A stretch of DNA of 64,000 bases, from NCBI RefSeq assembly GCF_000383095.1, contig NZ_AORL01000016.1, positions 1 through 64,000 of the forward strand, read 5' to 3'. Positions within the stretch are counted from its first letter, which is position 1, and the number at the start of each line of letters is the position of its first letter. A program made the translations under genes and the position numbers. The notes below the pieces were generated by a model. That model ran no database searches. It was not told the origin of the DNA and worked only from the letters and a program-made list of their open reading frames with translations. Source of the stretch: Sphingomonas sp. PR090111-T3T-6A. GTDB lineage: Bacteria > Pseudomonadota > Alphaproteobacteria > Sphingomonadales > Sphingomonadaceae. Positions 28,501 through 37,643 of this stretch are shown piece by piece.

Positions 28501-29007
28501 TCAGGCCTGACCGGCCGGCTCGCCCATGATCCCGCCCTGCTGGGCGAGCTGCGAGAAATAGAGCGCGTTGAAGTCGATCGGATCGAGCATCAGCGGCGGG
28601 AAGCCGCCGTCGCGCACCGCATCGGCCACCACGCGGCGGGCGAACGGGAAGAGCAGGCGCGGCGCTTCGCCGAGCAGGAAGGGCTGGAGCGCCTCGGCCG
28701 GCACGTTGCGCAGCGCGAAGAGGCCGCCATAGAGCAGCTCCAGCTTGAAGGCGACGCCTTCCGGAGCGGTCGCCGTGATCTCGATGCGCAGCGCGGACTC
28801 ATGCAGCTCGTCGGCCACCTGCTGGGTGCCGATGTTGAACTGCACGTCGATCTGCGGCTGGTTCGGCCAGTTGTAGACGGCCGGAGCGTTCGGATTCTCG
28901 AAGGAGAAATCCTTCACATACTGCGCCATCATGCCGACCTGCGGCGCGCCCTCCTCGCCGTCGGGCTGCGGCACGGTCAGGAAATCGGGGGCCTCGTTCT
29001 CGGCCAT
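28501..29007 (-). CDS. secB: Protein-export chaperone SecB
   Basis: Tetrameric cytoplasmic chaperone that delivers precursors to SecA, 168 residues. The conserved core is visible (YVKDFSFENPNAP at residues 30-42, ARRVVADAVRDGGFPPLMLDPIDF toward the C-terminus). It has an extended acidic N-terminus typical of alphaproteobacterial SecB. Confidence 0.95.
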   Translation of the reverse strand: MAENEAPDFLTVPQPDGEEGAPQVGMMAQYVKDFSFENPNAPAVYNWPNQPQIDVQFNIGTQQVADELHESALRIEITATAPEGVAFKLELLYGGLFALRNVPAEALQPFLLGEAPRLLFPFARRVVADAVRDGGFPPLMLDPIDFNALYFSQLAQQGGIMGEPAGQA

Positions 29008-29212
29008 CTGGCGTCATCCTTGTTGGCTTGATCTGGCTGCCCGCGCAGCGCGCGAAGGCATGAGGGGCGCGTAGCAGCCGTGCCCGGCAAGGGCAATGCC
29101 ACCCGCCCGCGAGACGGGCCGACCGTGCGAGATTTGAAACCGGAGCCCGGCTCCCCTATGTAGGGGGCGAGTTATGACCTGCGGGCGCGGTGTGCCCGGC
29201 TGTGGAGGTTCG

Positions 29213-29872
29213 GTGCCCGAGATCATCATCCTGGCTTGCGTCGCCCTGTTTGTCGGCCTGCGGCTCTATGCCGTGCTCGGCCGCCGCACCGGCCATGAGC
29301 AGTCGATCGTCAAGCCCGCGGACGTTCAGCCTTCGTCGCTGGTCGTCCGCCCGGCCGCCGAACCCGTGGTGGAGCGCAAGGCCGAAGCCGTGGGAGCGGC
29401 TTCCGCGATGATCGATCCGCATGCGCTGGACGGCGTCCGCTCGCTCGTCTCGGCCGATCCGCATTTCGATGTGGCGGGTTTCCTCGAGGGCGCTCGCTCG
29501 GCCTATCGCATGGTGCTGGAGGCGTTCTGGCGCGGCGACGAGGAGGAGCTTCGCCGCCTCGTCGACGACGAGGTGTACGACGCCTTCCGCGAATCCATCG
29601 AGGCGCGCCGCGAGGCGGGCGAGACGGTGGAGAACCGCCTCGTCGCGATCGAGCGCGCGCAGATCCACAGCGCCGGCATGGCCGGGCAGATGGCGGTGGT
29701 CGCCGTCCGATTCGATGCCGACATCGCCGCCGTCACCCGCGACGCCGAGGGCAATGTCGTCGCCGGCTCGCTGACCGACGCCGTGCAGACCCACGACCTC
29801 TGGACGTTCAGCCGCAACGTGCGGATCGACGATCCCAACTGGACCCTGATCGAGACCGACGAGGCGGCATGA
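29213..29872 (+). CDS. Tim44/TimA-family membrane-associated protein
   Basis: The GTG at 29213 has GGAGG 5 nt upstream and gives 219 residues. An N-terminal hydrophobic segment (EIIILACVALFVGLRLYAVL) would anchor it. The C-terminal half is a Tim44-like domain (FDVAGFLEGARSAYRMVLEAFWRGD, then a SLTDAVQTHDLWTFSR strand). In alphaproteobacteria such proteins are proposed membrane adaptors; the exact role is not settled. Its stop overlaps mltA by ATGA, so the two are coupled. It is divergent from secB. Confidence 0.85.
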   Translation: MPEIIILACVALFVGLRLYAVLGRRTGHEQSIVKPADVQPSSLVVRPAAEPVVERKAEAVGAASAMIDPHALDGVRSLVSADPHFDVAGFLEGARSAYRMVLEAFWRGDEEELRRLVDDEVYDAFRESIEARREAGETVENRLVAIERAQIHSAGMAGQMAVVAVRFDADIAAVTRDAEGNVVAGSLTDAVQTHDLWTFSRNVRIDDPNWTLIETDEAA

Positions 29873-31113
29873 GCCGTCTTCGGCTCGCGGCCGTCGCCGC
29901 GCTCGCGCTCAGCGTATCGGCCTGCGTCGCGCCGCACGGCGAGGCGCCGGTGCGGCCGGTGTCGCCGCCGCCCGTCCATCCGGCGCCGCCGCCTTCCACG
30001 GGCGGCAAGGGGCCGGTCCCCACCGTCACCACCGGCACGGCGCTGACCGCCGGCGTGCGGCCGGGGCCGTCGATCACCTCGCTGCCGATCGATCCGGTGC
30101 GGGCGCGAGGGGCGCTGGCGGCGTTCCGTCTGTCCTGCCCGGCGCTGCTCAAGCGGACGGACAAGAGCGGCCTCACCCGCGCCACCGACTGGCAGGGAGC
30201 CTGCACGGCGGCGCCCACCTGGCCCGATGCGCAGGCCGTGGGCTTCTTCCAGCGTTATTTCGAGACGGCGCAGGTGGGCGAGGGGCGGCTCTATGCCACC
30301 GGCTATTTCGAGCCCGAGATCGCCGCCTCGCTCCAGCCCGCGCCGGGCTATGGCGTGCCGATCTACGGTATGCCGGACGATCTGGCCGAGGCGGACCTCG
30401 GCCTGTGGGCGGCCGACCTCAAGGGCCGCAAGATCCGCGGCCATGCGGTGAACGGCAAGTTCGTCCCTTACTTCGACCGTACCCAGATCGAGACCGGCGC
30501 AATGCAGAGCCATGCGCCGGTGCTCGCCTATGCGGCGGACAAGATCGAGTTCTTCTTCCTCCAGATCCAGGGCTCGGGCCGCCTGCGCCTGCCCGACGGC
30601 AGCGTGATGCGGATCGGCTATGCCGGGCAGAACGGCCTTTCCTACACCGGCATCGGCAAGGCGATGATCGCGCAGGGGCTCATCACGCCCGACCAGGGAT
30701 CGATGCAGGGCATCGTCGGCTGGCTGCGCGCGCACCCCGATCAGGCGGACGGCGTGATGCGGCAGAACCGCAGCTTCATCTTCTTCAAGCCGCTGACCGG
30801 CCCCGGCCCGCTCGGCGCCATGGGCGCTCCGGTGACGCCGCGCGCCACTGTGGCGGCGGACCCGGCCTTCACGCCGCTCGGCGCGCCGGTCTGGCTCTCG
30901 GCGGACCGCACCGATGCGGCAGGCCTCTGGGTGGCGCAGGACACCGGTGGCGCGATCAAGGGCGCCAACCGCTTCGACACCTTCTGGGGCGCGGGCGACG
31001 ACGCGGCGCGAATCGCGGGCGGCATGTCGGCGCGGGGGACCGCCTATCTGCTGCTGCCGGTCGGCACGGTCGCACGGCTGAACGGCGATGCCGGACAAGC
31101 CGCTCGACCCTGA
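29869..31113 (+). CDS. mltA: Membrane-bound lytic murein transglycosylase A
   Basis: Lipoprotein that cleaves peptidoglycan glycan strands, 414 residues. Lipobox VSAC (Cys about residue 19), then a Pro-rich linker (to about 60). The MltA domain follows, with GYFEPEI, IQGSGRLRLPDG and IGYAGQNGLSY. The C-terminal 3D domain has QDTGGAIKGANRFDTFWG, with the catalytic Asp candidates in this segment. It starts by ATGA overlap and overlaps the Smr gene by 26 nt. Confidence 0.95.
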   Translation: MSRLRLAAVAALALSVSACVAPHGEAPVRPVSPPPVHPAPPPSTGGKGPVPTVTTGTALTAGVRPGPSITSLPIDPVRARGALAAFRLSCPALLKRTDKSGLTRATDWQGACTAAPTWPDAQAVGFFQRYFETAQVGEGRLYATGYFEPEIAASLQPAPGYGVPIYGMPDDLAEADLGLWAADLKGRKIRGHAVNGKFVPYFDRTQIETGAMQSHAPVLAYAADKIEFFFLQIQGSGRLRLPDGSVMRIGYAGQNGLSYTGIGKAMIAQGLITPDQGSMQGIVGWLRAHPDQADGVMRQNRSFIFFKPLTGPGPLGAMGAPVTPRATVAADPAFTPLGAPVWLSADRTDAAGLWVAQDTGGAIKGANRFDTFWGAGDDAARIAGGMSARGTAYLLLPVGTVARLNGDAGQAARP

Positions 31114-31624
31114 AGCGCGCGCGCTCTGGCAGCGTGTCGCCGAGACCGTCCGGCCTCTGAAGGGGCGTCGCCTGCTCAGGAAGGCGGCGCTGCCGGCGGT
31201 GTCGGTCGAGAAGCCGATTCCGGTCCGCGCGCCCACGCCCAAGCCGATCGCGAAGGCGACCACGCCCGGCGACACGCTCGATGCCGGCTGGGACCGGCGG
31301 CTGCGGCGCGGCGTGGTGGGGCCGGACCTAACAATCGATCTCCACGGCTATACATTGACGGCGGCGCATGAGGTGCTGGAGGCGGAACTGGGCCGCGCGA
31401 TCCAGCGCCATGCGCGGCTGGTGCTGCTGGTGACGGGCCGCCCGCCGCGCGACTCGACCGAACGGATCGACGGCCGCCCGGTGCGGGGCGCGATCCGGGC
31501 GTCGATCGGGGACTGGCTGCACCACTCGCGCCACGCGAGCCACATCGCGGCGGTGCGCAGCGCGCACCCGCGCCATGGCGGGGCGGGGGCGCTCTATGTG
31601 GTGCTGCGGCGAACGCGGGGGTAG
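31088..31624 (+). CDS. Smr/MutS2-type domain protein
   Basis: 178 residues. The N-terminal half is basic and Pro-rich, the C-terminal half is a Smr domain (LTIDLHGYTLTAAHEVLEAEL around residue 85, LLVTGR near 120, and SAHPRHGGAGALYVVLRR at the end). Smr domains act as nucleases on DNA or RNA. The 26-nt overlap with mltA indicates translation from within it. Confidence 0.88.
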   Translation: MPDKPLDPEARALWQRVAETVRPLKGRRLLRKAALPAVSVEKPIPVRAPTPKPIAKATTPGDTLDAGWDRRLRRGVVGPDLTIDLHGYTLTAAHEVLEAELGRAIQRHARLVLLVTGRPPRDSTERIDGRPVRGAIRASIGDWLHHSRHASHIAAVRSAHPRHGGAGALYVVLRRTRG

Positions 31625-31632
31625 GGGAGTAT

Positions 31633-31656
31633 CTTCCTTCTCTTTACGGAAGGAAG
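31633..31656 (+). terminator. Possible terminator after the Smr gene
   Basis: CTTCCTT / GAAGGAAG stem with an 8-nt loop, followed by CTTCTTTG. The T run is imperfect. Confidence 0.4.
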
Positions 31657-31751
31657 CTTCTTTGTCGGGTTTTGCCCAATTGCAGTCGTGGACAGCCAAG
31701 CCTTGCTTCCGCATAAGTGACCGATGCGTTGGTGAGACGAGGAAGAATAAA

Positions 31752-31988
31752 ATGTTGCTCTACGGCATCATCCTCACACTCCCTTGCGTCGCGATGCTCC
31801 TGTTCCCGAGCCGGCGAGTTCAACGTGTGGAAGATCGCATAGCACACGGTGAAGACAGATTTTTCGAAGAACAGCGCACCTACCAGAGCTACTCGCACCT
31901 ACGAAGTGCGAGGGCTATTCGTATCTTGGGCGCACTCGGGACCATCTGTGGCGTGGGTTATTGCCTCATGCAGATTTACGCGAGGTAA
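31752..31988 (+). CDS. Small two-helix membrane protein, AT-richer orphan
   Basis: Not recognised. 78 residues from ATG 31752, with GAGGAAG upstream. Two hydrophobic helices (YGIILTLPCVAMLLF and ILGALGTICGVGYCLMQIY) flank a charged middle (EDRIAHGEDRFFEEQRTYQ). Base composition is visibly lower in GC than neighbours and codon use differs, which suggests recent acquisition. Expression evidence would be needed to be sure. Confidence 0.55.
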   Translation: MLLYGIILTLPCVAMLLFPSRRVQRVEDRIAHGEDRFFEEQRTYQSYSHLRSARAIRILGALGTICGVGYCLMQIYAR

Positions 31989-32044
31989 GATCCGCTTCTC
32001 GCGGTCGTCGCGCCGAAACCTGCCCGACCGTTCTCCACCAATCC

Positions 32045-32131
32045 CCGTCATGCCGGACTTGATCCGGCATCCAGAGCCATAAGCGTCTTCTCATCCGGCT
32101 CTGGACCCCGGCTCGAGGCCGGGGTGACGAT
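32045..32131. repeat. REP-like double-hairpin intergenic repeat, copy 1
   Basis: Two imperfect hairpins facing each other: GTCATGCCGGACTTGATCC first, and GGACCCCGGC ... GCCGGGGTGACG second. The same pattern recurs at 59107-59196 and 60617-60704. Non-coding, in the gap between the orphan gene and dapE. Confidence 0.7.
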
Positions 32132-32185
32132 CAGGGAGTAGGCGGGGAGGCGTACGATGGGCGCGGGCTTTCACCCGTTCCGCCC

Positions 32186-33316
32186 TTACCCCACCACCTT
32201 CCGCAGCACCGCCTCGTAGATATCCGCGAGCTGCCGCAGGTCATCCACCGCCGCGGCCTCGTCCAGCTTGTGCATCGTCGCGTTCGGCAACCCGAACTCC
32301 ACCGTCGGCGCGATCTGGGAGAGGAAGCGGGCGTCCGACGTGCCGCCCGTGGTCGAGAGTTGTGCTGTGATTTCCACCACCTCATGGATCGCGTCCGACA
32401 CCAGCGTCGACAAGGCGCCCGGCTCCGTCAGGAACGCCTCGCCCGAGATCATCGCTTCCACCGTCGCGCGCGGGGCCTCCTCGGCGACGATGCGGCGGAT
32501 CTCGGCCTCCAGCGCATGGCCCTTCTGCTCGTCGTTGAAGCGGATGTTGAGCCGCGCCCGCGCGCTGCCGGGGATGACGTTGGTGGCGGTATTGCCGACC
32601 TCGACGTCGGTCACTTCGAGATTGGAGGGCTGGAACCAGGCATTGCCATGATCGAGCCGCCAGCTCTGGAGCCGCTCCAGGATGCGCACCAGACGCGTCA
32701 CCGGATTGTCGGCGAGGTGTGGGTAGGCGACATGGCCCTGCGTGCCCGGCACCTCGATCCACGCGTTGATCGATCCGCGCCGGCCGATCTTGATCGTGTC
32801 GCCCAGCCGCGCGTCGGAGGTGGGCTCGCCGACGAGGATCATGTCCGGGCGGATGCCGCGCTCGGCCATCCATGCGATGATCGCGCGGGTGCCGTGGATG
32901 GCGGGGCCTTCCTCGTCGCCGGTGATGAGGAGGCTGATCGTGCCCTTGTGATCCTGCACCCGCTCGGCCGCCGCGATGAAGGCGCCGATCGCGCCCTTCA
33001 TGTCGACCGCGCCACGCCCGTAGAGCAGGTCGCCCCGGATCGCGGGCTCGAACGCGCCCGAGGTCCAGCCGCTGCCCGCCGGCACCACGTCGCTATGGCC
33101 GGCGAAGGCGAAGTGCGGCGTGCCATGGCCCCGAATCGCAACTAGGTTCTCGACCGGTCCGTGCGGCGCCTCGCCCGAGGTGAAGCGGTGGACGGTGAAG
33201 CCCTGCGCCTCCAGCGCCTGCGTCAGCACGTCCTGCGCGCCGGCATCGGCGGGGGTGACGCTGGCGCAGCGGATGAGATCGGCGGTGAGCGCCACGGGAT
33301 CGATTGGACCGGTCAT
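32186..33316 (-). CDS. dapE: Succinyl-diaminopimelate desuccinylase
   Basis: M20-family zinc enzyme of the lysine/diaminopimelate pathway, 376 residues. Metal ligands are in AFAGHSDVVPAG (His), YGRGAVDMKGA (Asp), ITGDEEGPA (Glu pair) and VGEPTS. The catalytic acid is in DEEG. The family's RFLSQIAPTVEFG segment is near the C-terminus. Complete, with a standard ATG. Confidence 0.95.
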   Translation of the reverse strand: MTGPIDPVALTADLIRCASVTPADAGAQDVLTQALEAQGFTVHRFTSGEAPHGPVENLVAIRGHGTPHFAFAGHSDVVPAGSGWTSGAFEPAIRGDLLYGRGAVDMKGAIGAFIAAAERVQDHKGTISLLITGDEEGPAIHGTRAIIAWMAERGIRPDMILVGEPTSDARLGDTIKIGRRGSINAWIEVPGTQGHVAYPHLADNPVTRLVRILERLQSWRLDHGNAWFQPSNLEVTDVEVGNTATNVIPGSARARLNIRFNDEQKGHALEAEIRRIVAEEAPRATVEAMISGEAFLTEPGALSTLVSDAIHEVVEITAQLSTTGGTSDARFLSQIAPTVEFGLPNATMHKLDEAAAVDDLRQLADIYEAVLRKVVG

Positions 33317-33360
33317 GCGACAGCGGTTAACCTTATGGGCGCGACTTGAACAGGTGCCCT

Positions 33361-33810
33361 ATGCCCCGGATTGACCTCAATACGATCGAACCGAAGACCG
33401 GCAGCGGCTATCCCGAGCCCTACAACCTCGCGGCGCAGAAGCGGCAGGTTCGTCCGCTCTCACGCCCGGTGGGGCTGACCGACTTCGAGGCCAATCATGT
33501 CATCCTGCCGCCGGGCGCCTGGTCCAGCCAGCGGCACTGGCACGAGGGCGAGGATGAGTTCCTCGTGATGGTCGCCGGCAGCGCGATGCTGGTCGACGAT
33601 GCGGGCGGGACGCCACTCTCGCCCGGCGATTGCGCGGCCTTCCCCAAGATGGACGGCAACGGTCACCACATCGTCGCGGGTGAGCAGGGCTGCACCTTCG
33701 TGGTGATCGGGGTCGCCGAGACGAGCCTCTGCCACTATCCCGATGCCGACCTGCTCTACGACGCGGCCGCCGACCGCTATCTGCACAGGGACGGGACGCC
33801 TTACGCCTGA
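33361..33810 (+). CDS. Cupin-domain protein
   Basis: 149 residues with one cupin barrel: metal ligands in RHWHEGEDEFLVMVAGSAML (about residue 62) and a second motif DGNGHHIVA. The ATG at 33361 follows a gap that also holds the divergent dapE. The substrate is unknown. It overlaps the convergent GST by 10 nt. Confidence 0.85.
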   Translation: MPRIDLNTIEPKTGSGYPEPYNLAAQKRQVRPLSRPVGLTDFEANHVILPPGAWSSQRHWHEGEDEFLVMVAGSAMLVDDAGGTPLSPGDCAAFPKMDGNGHHIVAGEQGCTFVVIGVAETSLCHYPDADLLYDAAADRYLHRDGTPYA

Positions 33811-34472
33811 TCCGGCAGCGTCTCGAACTTCTCGATCACCCAGTCCTCGGCCTGCGCGCCGGCGATCCAGTCCTGCATGAAGGGGTGCGAGAAGATCGCC
33901 TGCATATAGGGCAGCGCGAAGCGCGGCACCGGCAGGGCGTAGGTGACGATCCGCGTGCAGACGGGCGCGAACATGATGTCCGCCGCGCTGAACTGGCCGA
34001 ACAGGAACTCCCCGCTGCTGCCGAAGCGCGCGCGGGCCTGCGCCCAGAGCTGGTAGATGCGCGCCAGATCGGCCTCCACCGCTTCGGAGGGCTTATAGTC
34101 CGGGAAGCGGCGGCGGATGTTCATGCTGCATTCGCGGCGCAGCGCCGCGAAGCTCGCATGCATCTCGGCGGCCATGGAGCGGGCCATGGCGCGGGCGGCG
34201 TCATCCTCCGGCCAGAACTTCTCGCGGCCGACGCGATCGGCCAGCCAGTCGACGATGGCGAGCGAATCCCACACGACCGTGTCGCCGTCCCACAGGATCG
34301 GCACCTTGCCGGAGGAGGGAGCGAACTCGTCGCCCTCGCGGATCTTGTCCCAGCTCTCGTCGTACAGCGGGACGACGATCTCCTCGAAGGGGAGCCCCGA
34401 TTGCCGGACCGCGAGCCAGCCGCGCAGCGACCAGGAGGAATAGGCCTTGTTGCCGATGATGAGCTTGAGCAT
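33801..34472 (-). CDS. Glutathione S-transferase family protein
   Basis: 223 residues from ATG 34472 (MLKLIIGNKAYSSWSLRGW). The thioredoxin-like N-terminal domain (cis-Pro in GKVPIL) and helical C-terminal domain match bacterial GSTs. The glutathione-activating residue is probably a Ser in SSWSLRG. Substrates unknown. Confidence 0.88.
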   Translation of the reverse strand: MLKLIIGNKAYSSWSLRGWLAVRQSGLPFEEIVVPLYDESWDKIREGDEFAPSSGKVPILWDGDTVVWDSLAIVDWLADRVGREKFWPEDDAARAMARSMAAEMHASFAALRRECSMNIRRRFPDYKPSEAVEADLARIYQLWAQARARFGSSGEFLFGQFSAADIMFAPVCTRIVTYALPVPRFALPYMQAIFSHPFMQDWIAGAQAEDWVIEKFETLPDQA

Positions 34473-34523
34473 GGGCCGGGTTGTCGCGGGGCTTCGGCCC
34501 AGCGTCAACCCGGTGCGGGAACC

Positions 34524-35180
34524 TCAGGCTGAGATCGCGTCCAGAACGGCGGCGCGCAGCTCCGGGATGCCCGCGCCCGTCTCGCTGGACGTCGGCAGGA
34601 TCACGGGATGCGCGGCGACATGCTTGCGGGCTTCGGCCTCCGTCTCGGCCATCACCCTGGCGAGTTCGGTCGGCTTGATCTTGTCCGCCTTGGTGAGGAC
34701 GAGCTGGTAGCTCACCGCCGCCTTGTCGAGCATCGTCATCAGCTCGCGATCCACGTCCTTGAGGCCGTGGCGGCTGTCCACCAGCACCAGCACGCGCGAC
34801 AGGACGGCGCGGCCGCGCAGATAGTCGTTCACGAGGAATTTCCAGCGCTTCACCATGTCCTTCGGCGCCTTGGCGAAGCCGTATCCCGGCATGTCCACCA
34901 GCCGGAAGGCCAGCGGTTCGCCCACGTCGAACAGGTTCAGCTCCTGCGTCCGCCCCGGCGTGTTCGACGTGCGGGCCAGCGCGCTGCGGTTGACGAGCGC
35001 GTTGATCAGCGTCGACTTGCCGACGTTCGACCGCCCGGCGAACGCCACTTCCGGGGCGTTCGGATCGGGCAGGAACTTCAGGTCCGGCGCGGACTTGAGG
35101 AAGGCGACGTGGCCGGCGAACAGCTTGCGCGCCGCCTCGATCCGCTCCGCCGCCTCTTCCGGGGTGAGCGTGTCGTTCAC
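34524..35180 (-). CDS. yihA: Ribosome-biogenesis GTPase YihA/YsxC/EngB
   Basis: 218-residue essential GTPase for 50S assembly. G1 is GRSNVGKST (about residue 49), G2 in TSNTPGRTQ, G3 DMPGYGF, G4 TKADK, G5 TSSETG. The GTG at 35180 overlaps the yidC stop (GTGA), so it is co-translated with the insertase. Confidence 0.94.
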   Translation of the reverse strand: MNDTLTPEEAAERIEAARKLFAGHVAFLKSAPDLKFLPDPNAPEVAFAGRSNVGKSTLINALVNRSALARTSNTPGRTQELNLFDVGEPLAFRLVDMPGYGFAKAPKDMVKRWKFLVNDYLRGRAVLSRVLVLVDSRHGLKDVDRELMTMLDKAAVSYQLVLTKADKIKPTELARVMAETEAEARKHVAAHPVILPTSSETGAGIPELRAAVLDAISA

Positions 35181-36880
35181 TTGGCCTCCGCCGGTGCCGG
35201 CGCCGGATTGCGCCGGTTGAGCCACTGCATCTGCGCGACCGTGATGAGGTTGGACGCGATGTAGTAGATTTGGAGGCCCGCCGCGAAGGGCGACATGATG
35301 AACATCATGAACCACGGCATCAGCGCGAAAATCTGCTTCTGGCTCGGGTCCATCGACATCTGCGGGTTGAGCTTGAACTGGAGCCACATGGTGATGCCGA
35401 GCAGGATCGCCAGCACCGACAGATGCATGAAGCCGGTCGGCTCGAACGGCAGGAAGCCGAACAGGTTGACGGGCGTCAGCGGATCGGGCGCCGAGAGATC
35501 CTTGATCCACAGCATGAAGGGCTGGTGGCGCATCTCCAGCGTCAGCGTCAGCACCTTGTAGAGCGCGTAGAAGATCGGAATCTGGAGGAAGACCGGAAGG
35601 CAGCCGGCGAGGGGATTGATCTTCTCCTCCCGGTACAGCTTCATCATCTCCTCCTGGAGACGCGGCTTGTCGTCCTTGTGGCGCTCCTGGAGGGCCTTCA
35701 TCTTCGGCTGCACCAGCTTCATCTGGTGGGCCGACTTGAACTGCTTGTGGGCGATCGGGAACATCACCGCGCGGACGAGGATCGTCAGCAGGATGATCGC
35801 CACGCCGAAATTGCCGACCTGCTTGAACAGCCAGTCGAGGATCTTGAAGATCGGCTTCTCGAACCAGATGAACCAGCCCCAGTCGATCGCGCGGTCGAGC
35901 TTGGCGATGCCGGGCTTGCCGACATAGCGGTCGAGCAGCGCGGCATCCTTGCCGCCCGCGAACAGATAGGACTGCACGGTGGCCGACTGGGTGGGCGACA
36001 CCGTCTTGGGGGCGACGCTGAACTCGGCCTGATACTGGCCGTTCAGGCCGCGGAACTCGGCGTCGACCGGCTGCGACTGGTCGGGCGCGACCGCGGTCAG
36101 CCAATATTTGTCGCCGAAGCCCAGCCAGCCGCCGGTGGTCTGGAAGCTCTTGCCGGCGGCGCCGGCCTCGTCGAGATCCTTCCAGTCGACCGAATAGTCG
36201 GCGGCGTTGTTGAACACGCCGATCGGGCCGACATGCTGCGCGTGGCTGGTCGGGTCCTTGGACTGGCCGGTGCGGTTCACGAAGCTGTAGGGGCGGGTGA
36301 TGATCGCGGTCTGCGCGCCGTTGGTGACGCTCTGCTGGACCGTGAAGAGATAGCCGTCGTCGACCGAGAGCTTGATGGCGAAGGCCTGGCCCTGGCCGTT
36401 GTTCCACGTCAGCGTCACCGGCTTGTTCGGCGCGAGCATGTCGCCGGTCGCCGTCCAGAGGGTGTTGGCGTTGGGCAGCGCCACGCCCTGACCCGTCCAG
36501 CCGAAGCCGGCGAAATAGGCGTCCGACGAACCTTCCGGCGAGAAAATGCGGACGGGCGGCGAATCTTTGGCGATCGTCTCGCGCTGGGTGGTGAGCACGA
36601 GGTCGTCGAGGCGCGCGCCCTTGAGGTCGATCGAGCCGGCGAGCAGCGGCGTCTCGATCTTCACGCGGGGCGATTCGGCGAGCACGACATTGCGATCGCG
36701 CACGGCGGCGGGGCCGTTCGGCACGGGCGTGGCGCTCGGCAGCGGGACCGTCTTGCCATGCACGATCTGGGTGCTCGGCTTGTTGGCGGTCGGGAAGACG
36801 CGGTCAGAGATCAGCGCCCAGCCCAGAAGCACGAGTGCGGACAATACGAGCGCGAGGATCAGGTTGCGCTGTTCGTTCAC
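35177..36880 (-). CDS. yidC: Membrane protein insertase YidC
   Basis: 567 residues, GTG start at 36880. The periplasmic N-terminal domain (about residues 30-340) is followed by the conserved membrane core, with FNFGVAIILLTILVRAVMFP, a basic hydrophilic-groove Lys/Arg region and a C-terminal pair of helices. It is Oxa1-like and inserts inner-membrane proteins. It is part of the rpmH-rnpA-yidD-yidC-yihA string. Confidence 0.95.
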   Translation of the reverse strand: MNEQRNLILALVLSALVLLGWALISDRVFPTANKPSTQIVHGKTVPLPSATPVPNGPAAVRDRNVVLAESPRVKIETPLLAGSIDLKGARLDDLVLTTQRETIAKDSPPVRIFSPEGSSDAYFAGFGWTGQGVALPNANTLWTATGDMLAPNKPVTLTWNNGQGQAFAIKLSVDDGYLFTVQQSVTNGAQTAIITRPYSFVNRTGQSKDPTSHAQHVGPIGVFNNAADYSVDWKDLDEAGAAGKSFQTTGGWLGFGDKYWLTAVAPDQSQPVDAEFRGLNGQYQAEFSVAPKTVSPTQSATVQSYLFAGGKDAALLDRYVGKPGIAKLDRAIDWGWFIWFEKPIFKILDWLFKQVGNFGVAIILLTILVRAVMFPIAHKQFKSAHQMKLVQPKMKALQERHKDDKPRLQEEMMKLYREEKINPLAGCLPVFLQIPIFYALYKVLTLTLEMRHQPFMLWIKDLSAPDPLTPVNLFGFLPFEPTGFMHLSVLAILLGITMWLQFKLNPQMSMDPSQKQIFALMPWFMMFIMSPFAAGLQIYYIASNLITVAQMQWLNRRNPAPAPAEAK

Positions 36881-36919
36881 CGAAACACCCCCAAGAGGAA
36901 AAGCAGATGCGGGGCCCCG

Positions 36920-37147
36920 TCAGGGCACCGGGTCATATCCATGGCCGCCTAGCGGGTGGCAGCGGCAGATGCGCCGCGCCGCCAGCCAGGAGCCGCGCGC
37001 AGCGCCATAGCGCGTCCAGGCCTCGATCGCATAGGCCGAACAGGAAGGAATGAAACGACAGGTCGGCCCCATCATCGCGGAAGGGCCCGCCTGCCAAGCG
37101 CGCGCGACGGCGACGAGGCCGCGCGTGGCGAGGCCTCCGGTCGTCAT
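36920..37147 (-). CDS. yidD: Membrane-protein insertion efficiency factor YidD
   Basis: 75 residues. Three conserved cysteines are in [16 protein letters not shown] and [18 protein letters not shown], which are the family signatures. It sits between rnpA (ATGA overlap) and yidC, its usual position. Confidence 0.93.
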   Translation of the reverse strand: MTTGGLATRGLVAVARAWQAGPSAMMGPTCRFIPSCSAYAIEAWTRYGAARGSWLAARRICRCHPLGGHGYDPVP

Positions 37148-37485
37148 CGGGCGAGCTTTCGGAGGGCCGCGCCGAGCTCGTCGCGCAGCAGGGCGAAATC
37201 GCGCTCGATCCCGCCATTGCGGCCGATCAGGATATGATCGGCGCCCGCGAATCCGTGAGAGGGGAGCAGTTCGGCGGCGAGCGCGCGGAAACGGCGCTTC
37301 ATGCGGTTGCGGACCACCGCATTGCCGACCTTCTTGGTGATGGTGATGCCGACGCGCATGGTCGGATCATCATCCTCGCGCTTCCTCACCAACAGCACGA
37401 AGCCGGGCATGGCCCGGCGCAAGCCTCCGTTCGCCGCGAGGAAATCCGCGCGGCGCCGGAGTTTCGTGAGGACGAGGTCGCTCAG
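37144..37485 (-). CDS. rnpA: RNase P protein subunit RnpA (start uncertain)
   Basis: Protein subunit of RNase P. The family core is clear: [14 protein letters not shown] near the start, [22 protein letters not shown] (the RNR motif) in the middle, and a basic C-terminus. No ATG, GTG or TTG lies in frame between the rpmH stop and the conserved N-terminus. I give CTG at 37485, which overlaps the rpmH stop, as the best start; it yields 113 residues, the usual size. A TTG at 37623 in the same frame would place rpmH wholly inside rnpA, as in Thermus. See findings. Confidence 0.75.
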   Translation of the reverse strand: MSDLVLTKLRRRADFLAANGGLRRAMPGFVLLVRKREDDDPTMRVGITITKKVGNAVVRNRMKRRFRALAAELLPSHGFAGADHILIGRNGGIERDFALLRDELGAALRKLAR

Positions 37486-37616
37486 GCCGAGAGCGACTTG
37501 CGGCCACGCGCGCGGCGAGCGGCCAGAACCTTGCGGCCCGACGCGGTGGCCGAGCGGTTGCGGAAACCATGGCGACGCTTGCGCACGAGGTTGCTGGGCT
37601 GGAAAGTGCGCTTCAT
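37482..37616 (-). CDS. rpmH: 50S ribosomal protein L34
   Basis: 44-residue, strongly basic protein ([20 protein letters not shown], ending GRKSLSA). AAGGGA lies 7 nt before the ATG. It is the first gene of the string leading to yihA. Confidence 0.96.
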   Translation of the reverse strand: MKRTFQPSNLVRKRRHGFRNRSATASGRKVLAARRARGRKSLSA

Positions 37617-37643
37617 CGGTCAATCCCTTGAACGTCTGCGAAC

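Noticed and set aside
37621-37623. TTG as the rnpA start, enclosing rpmH
   Set aside because: The only Shine-Dalgarno (AAGGGA) touches this TTG directly but is well spaced for the rpmH ATG. I kept CTG 37485 as the working start and recorded the alternative in findings.
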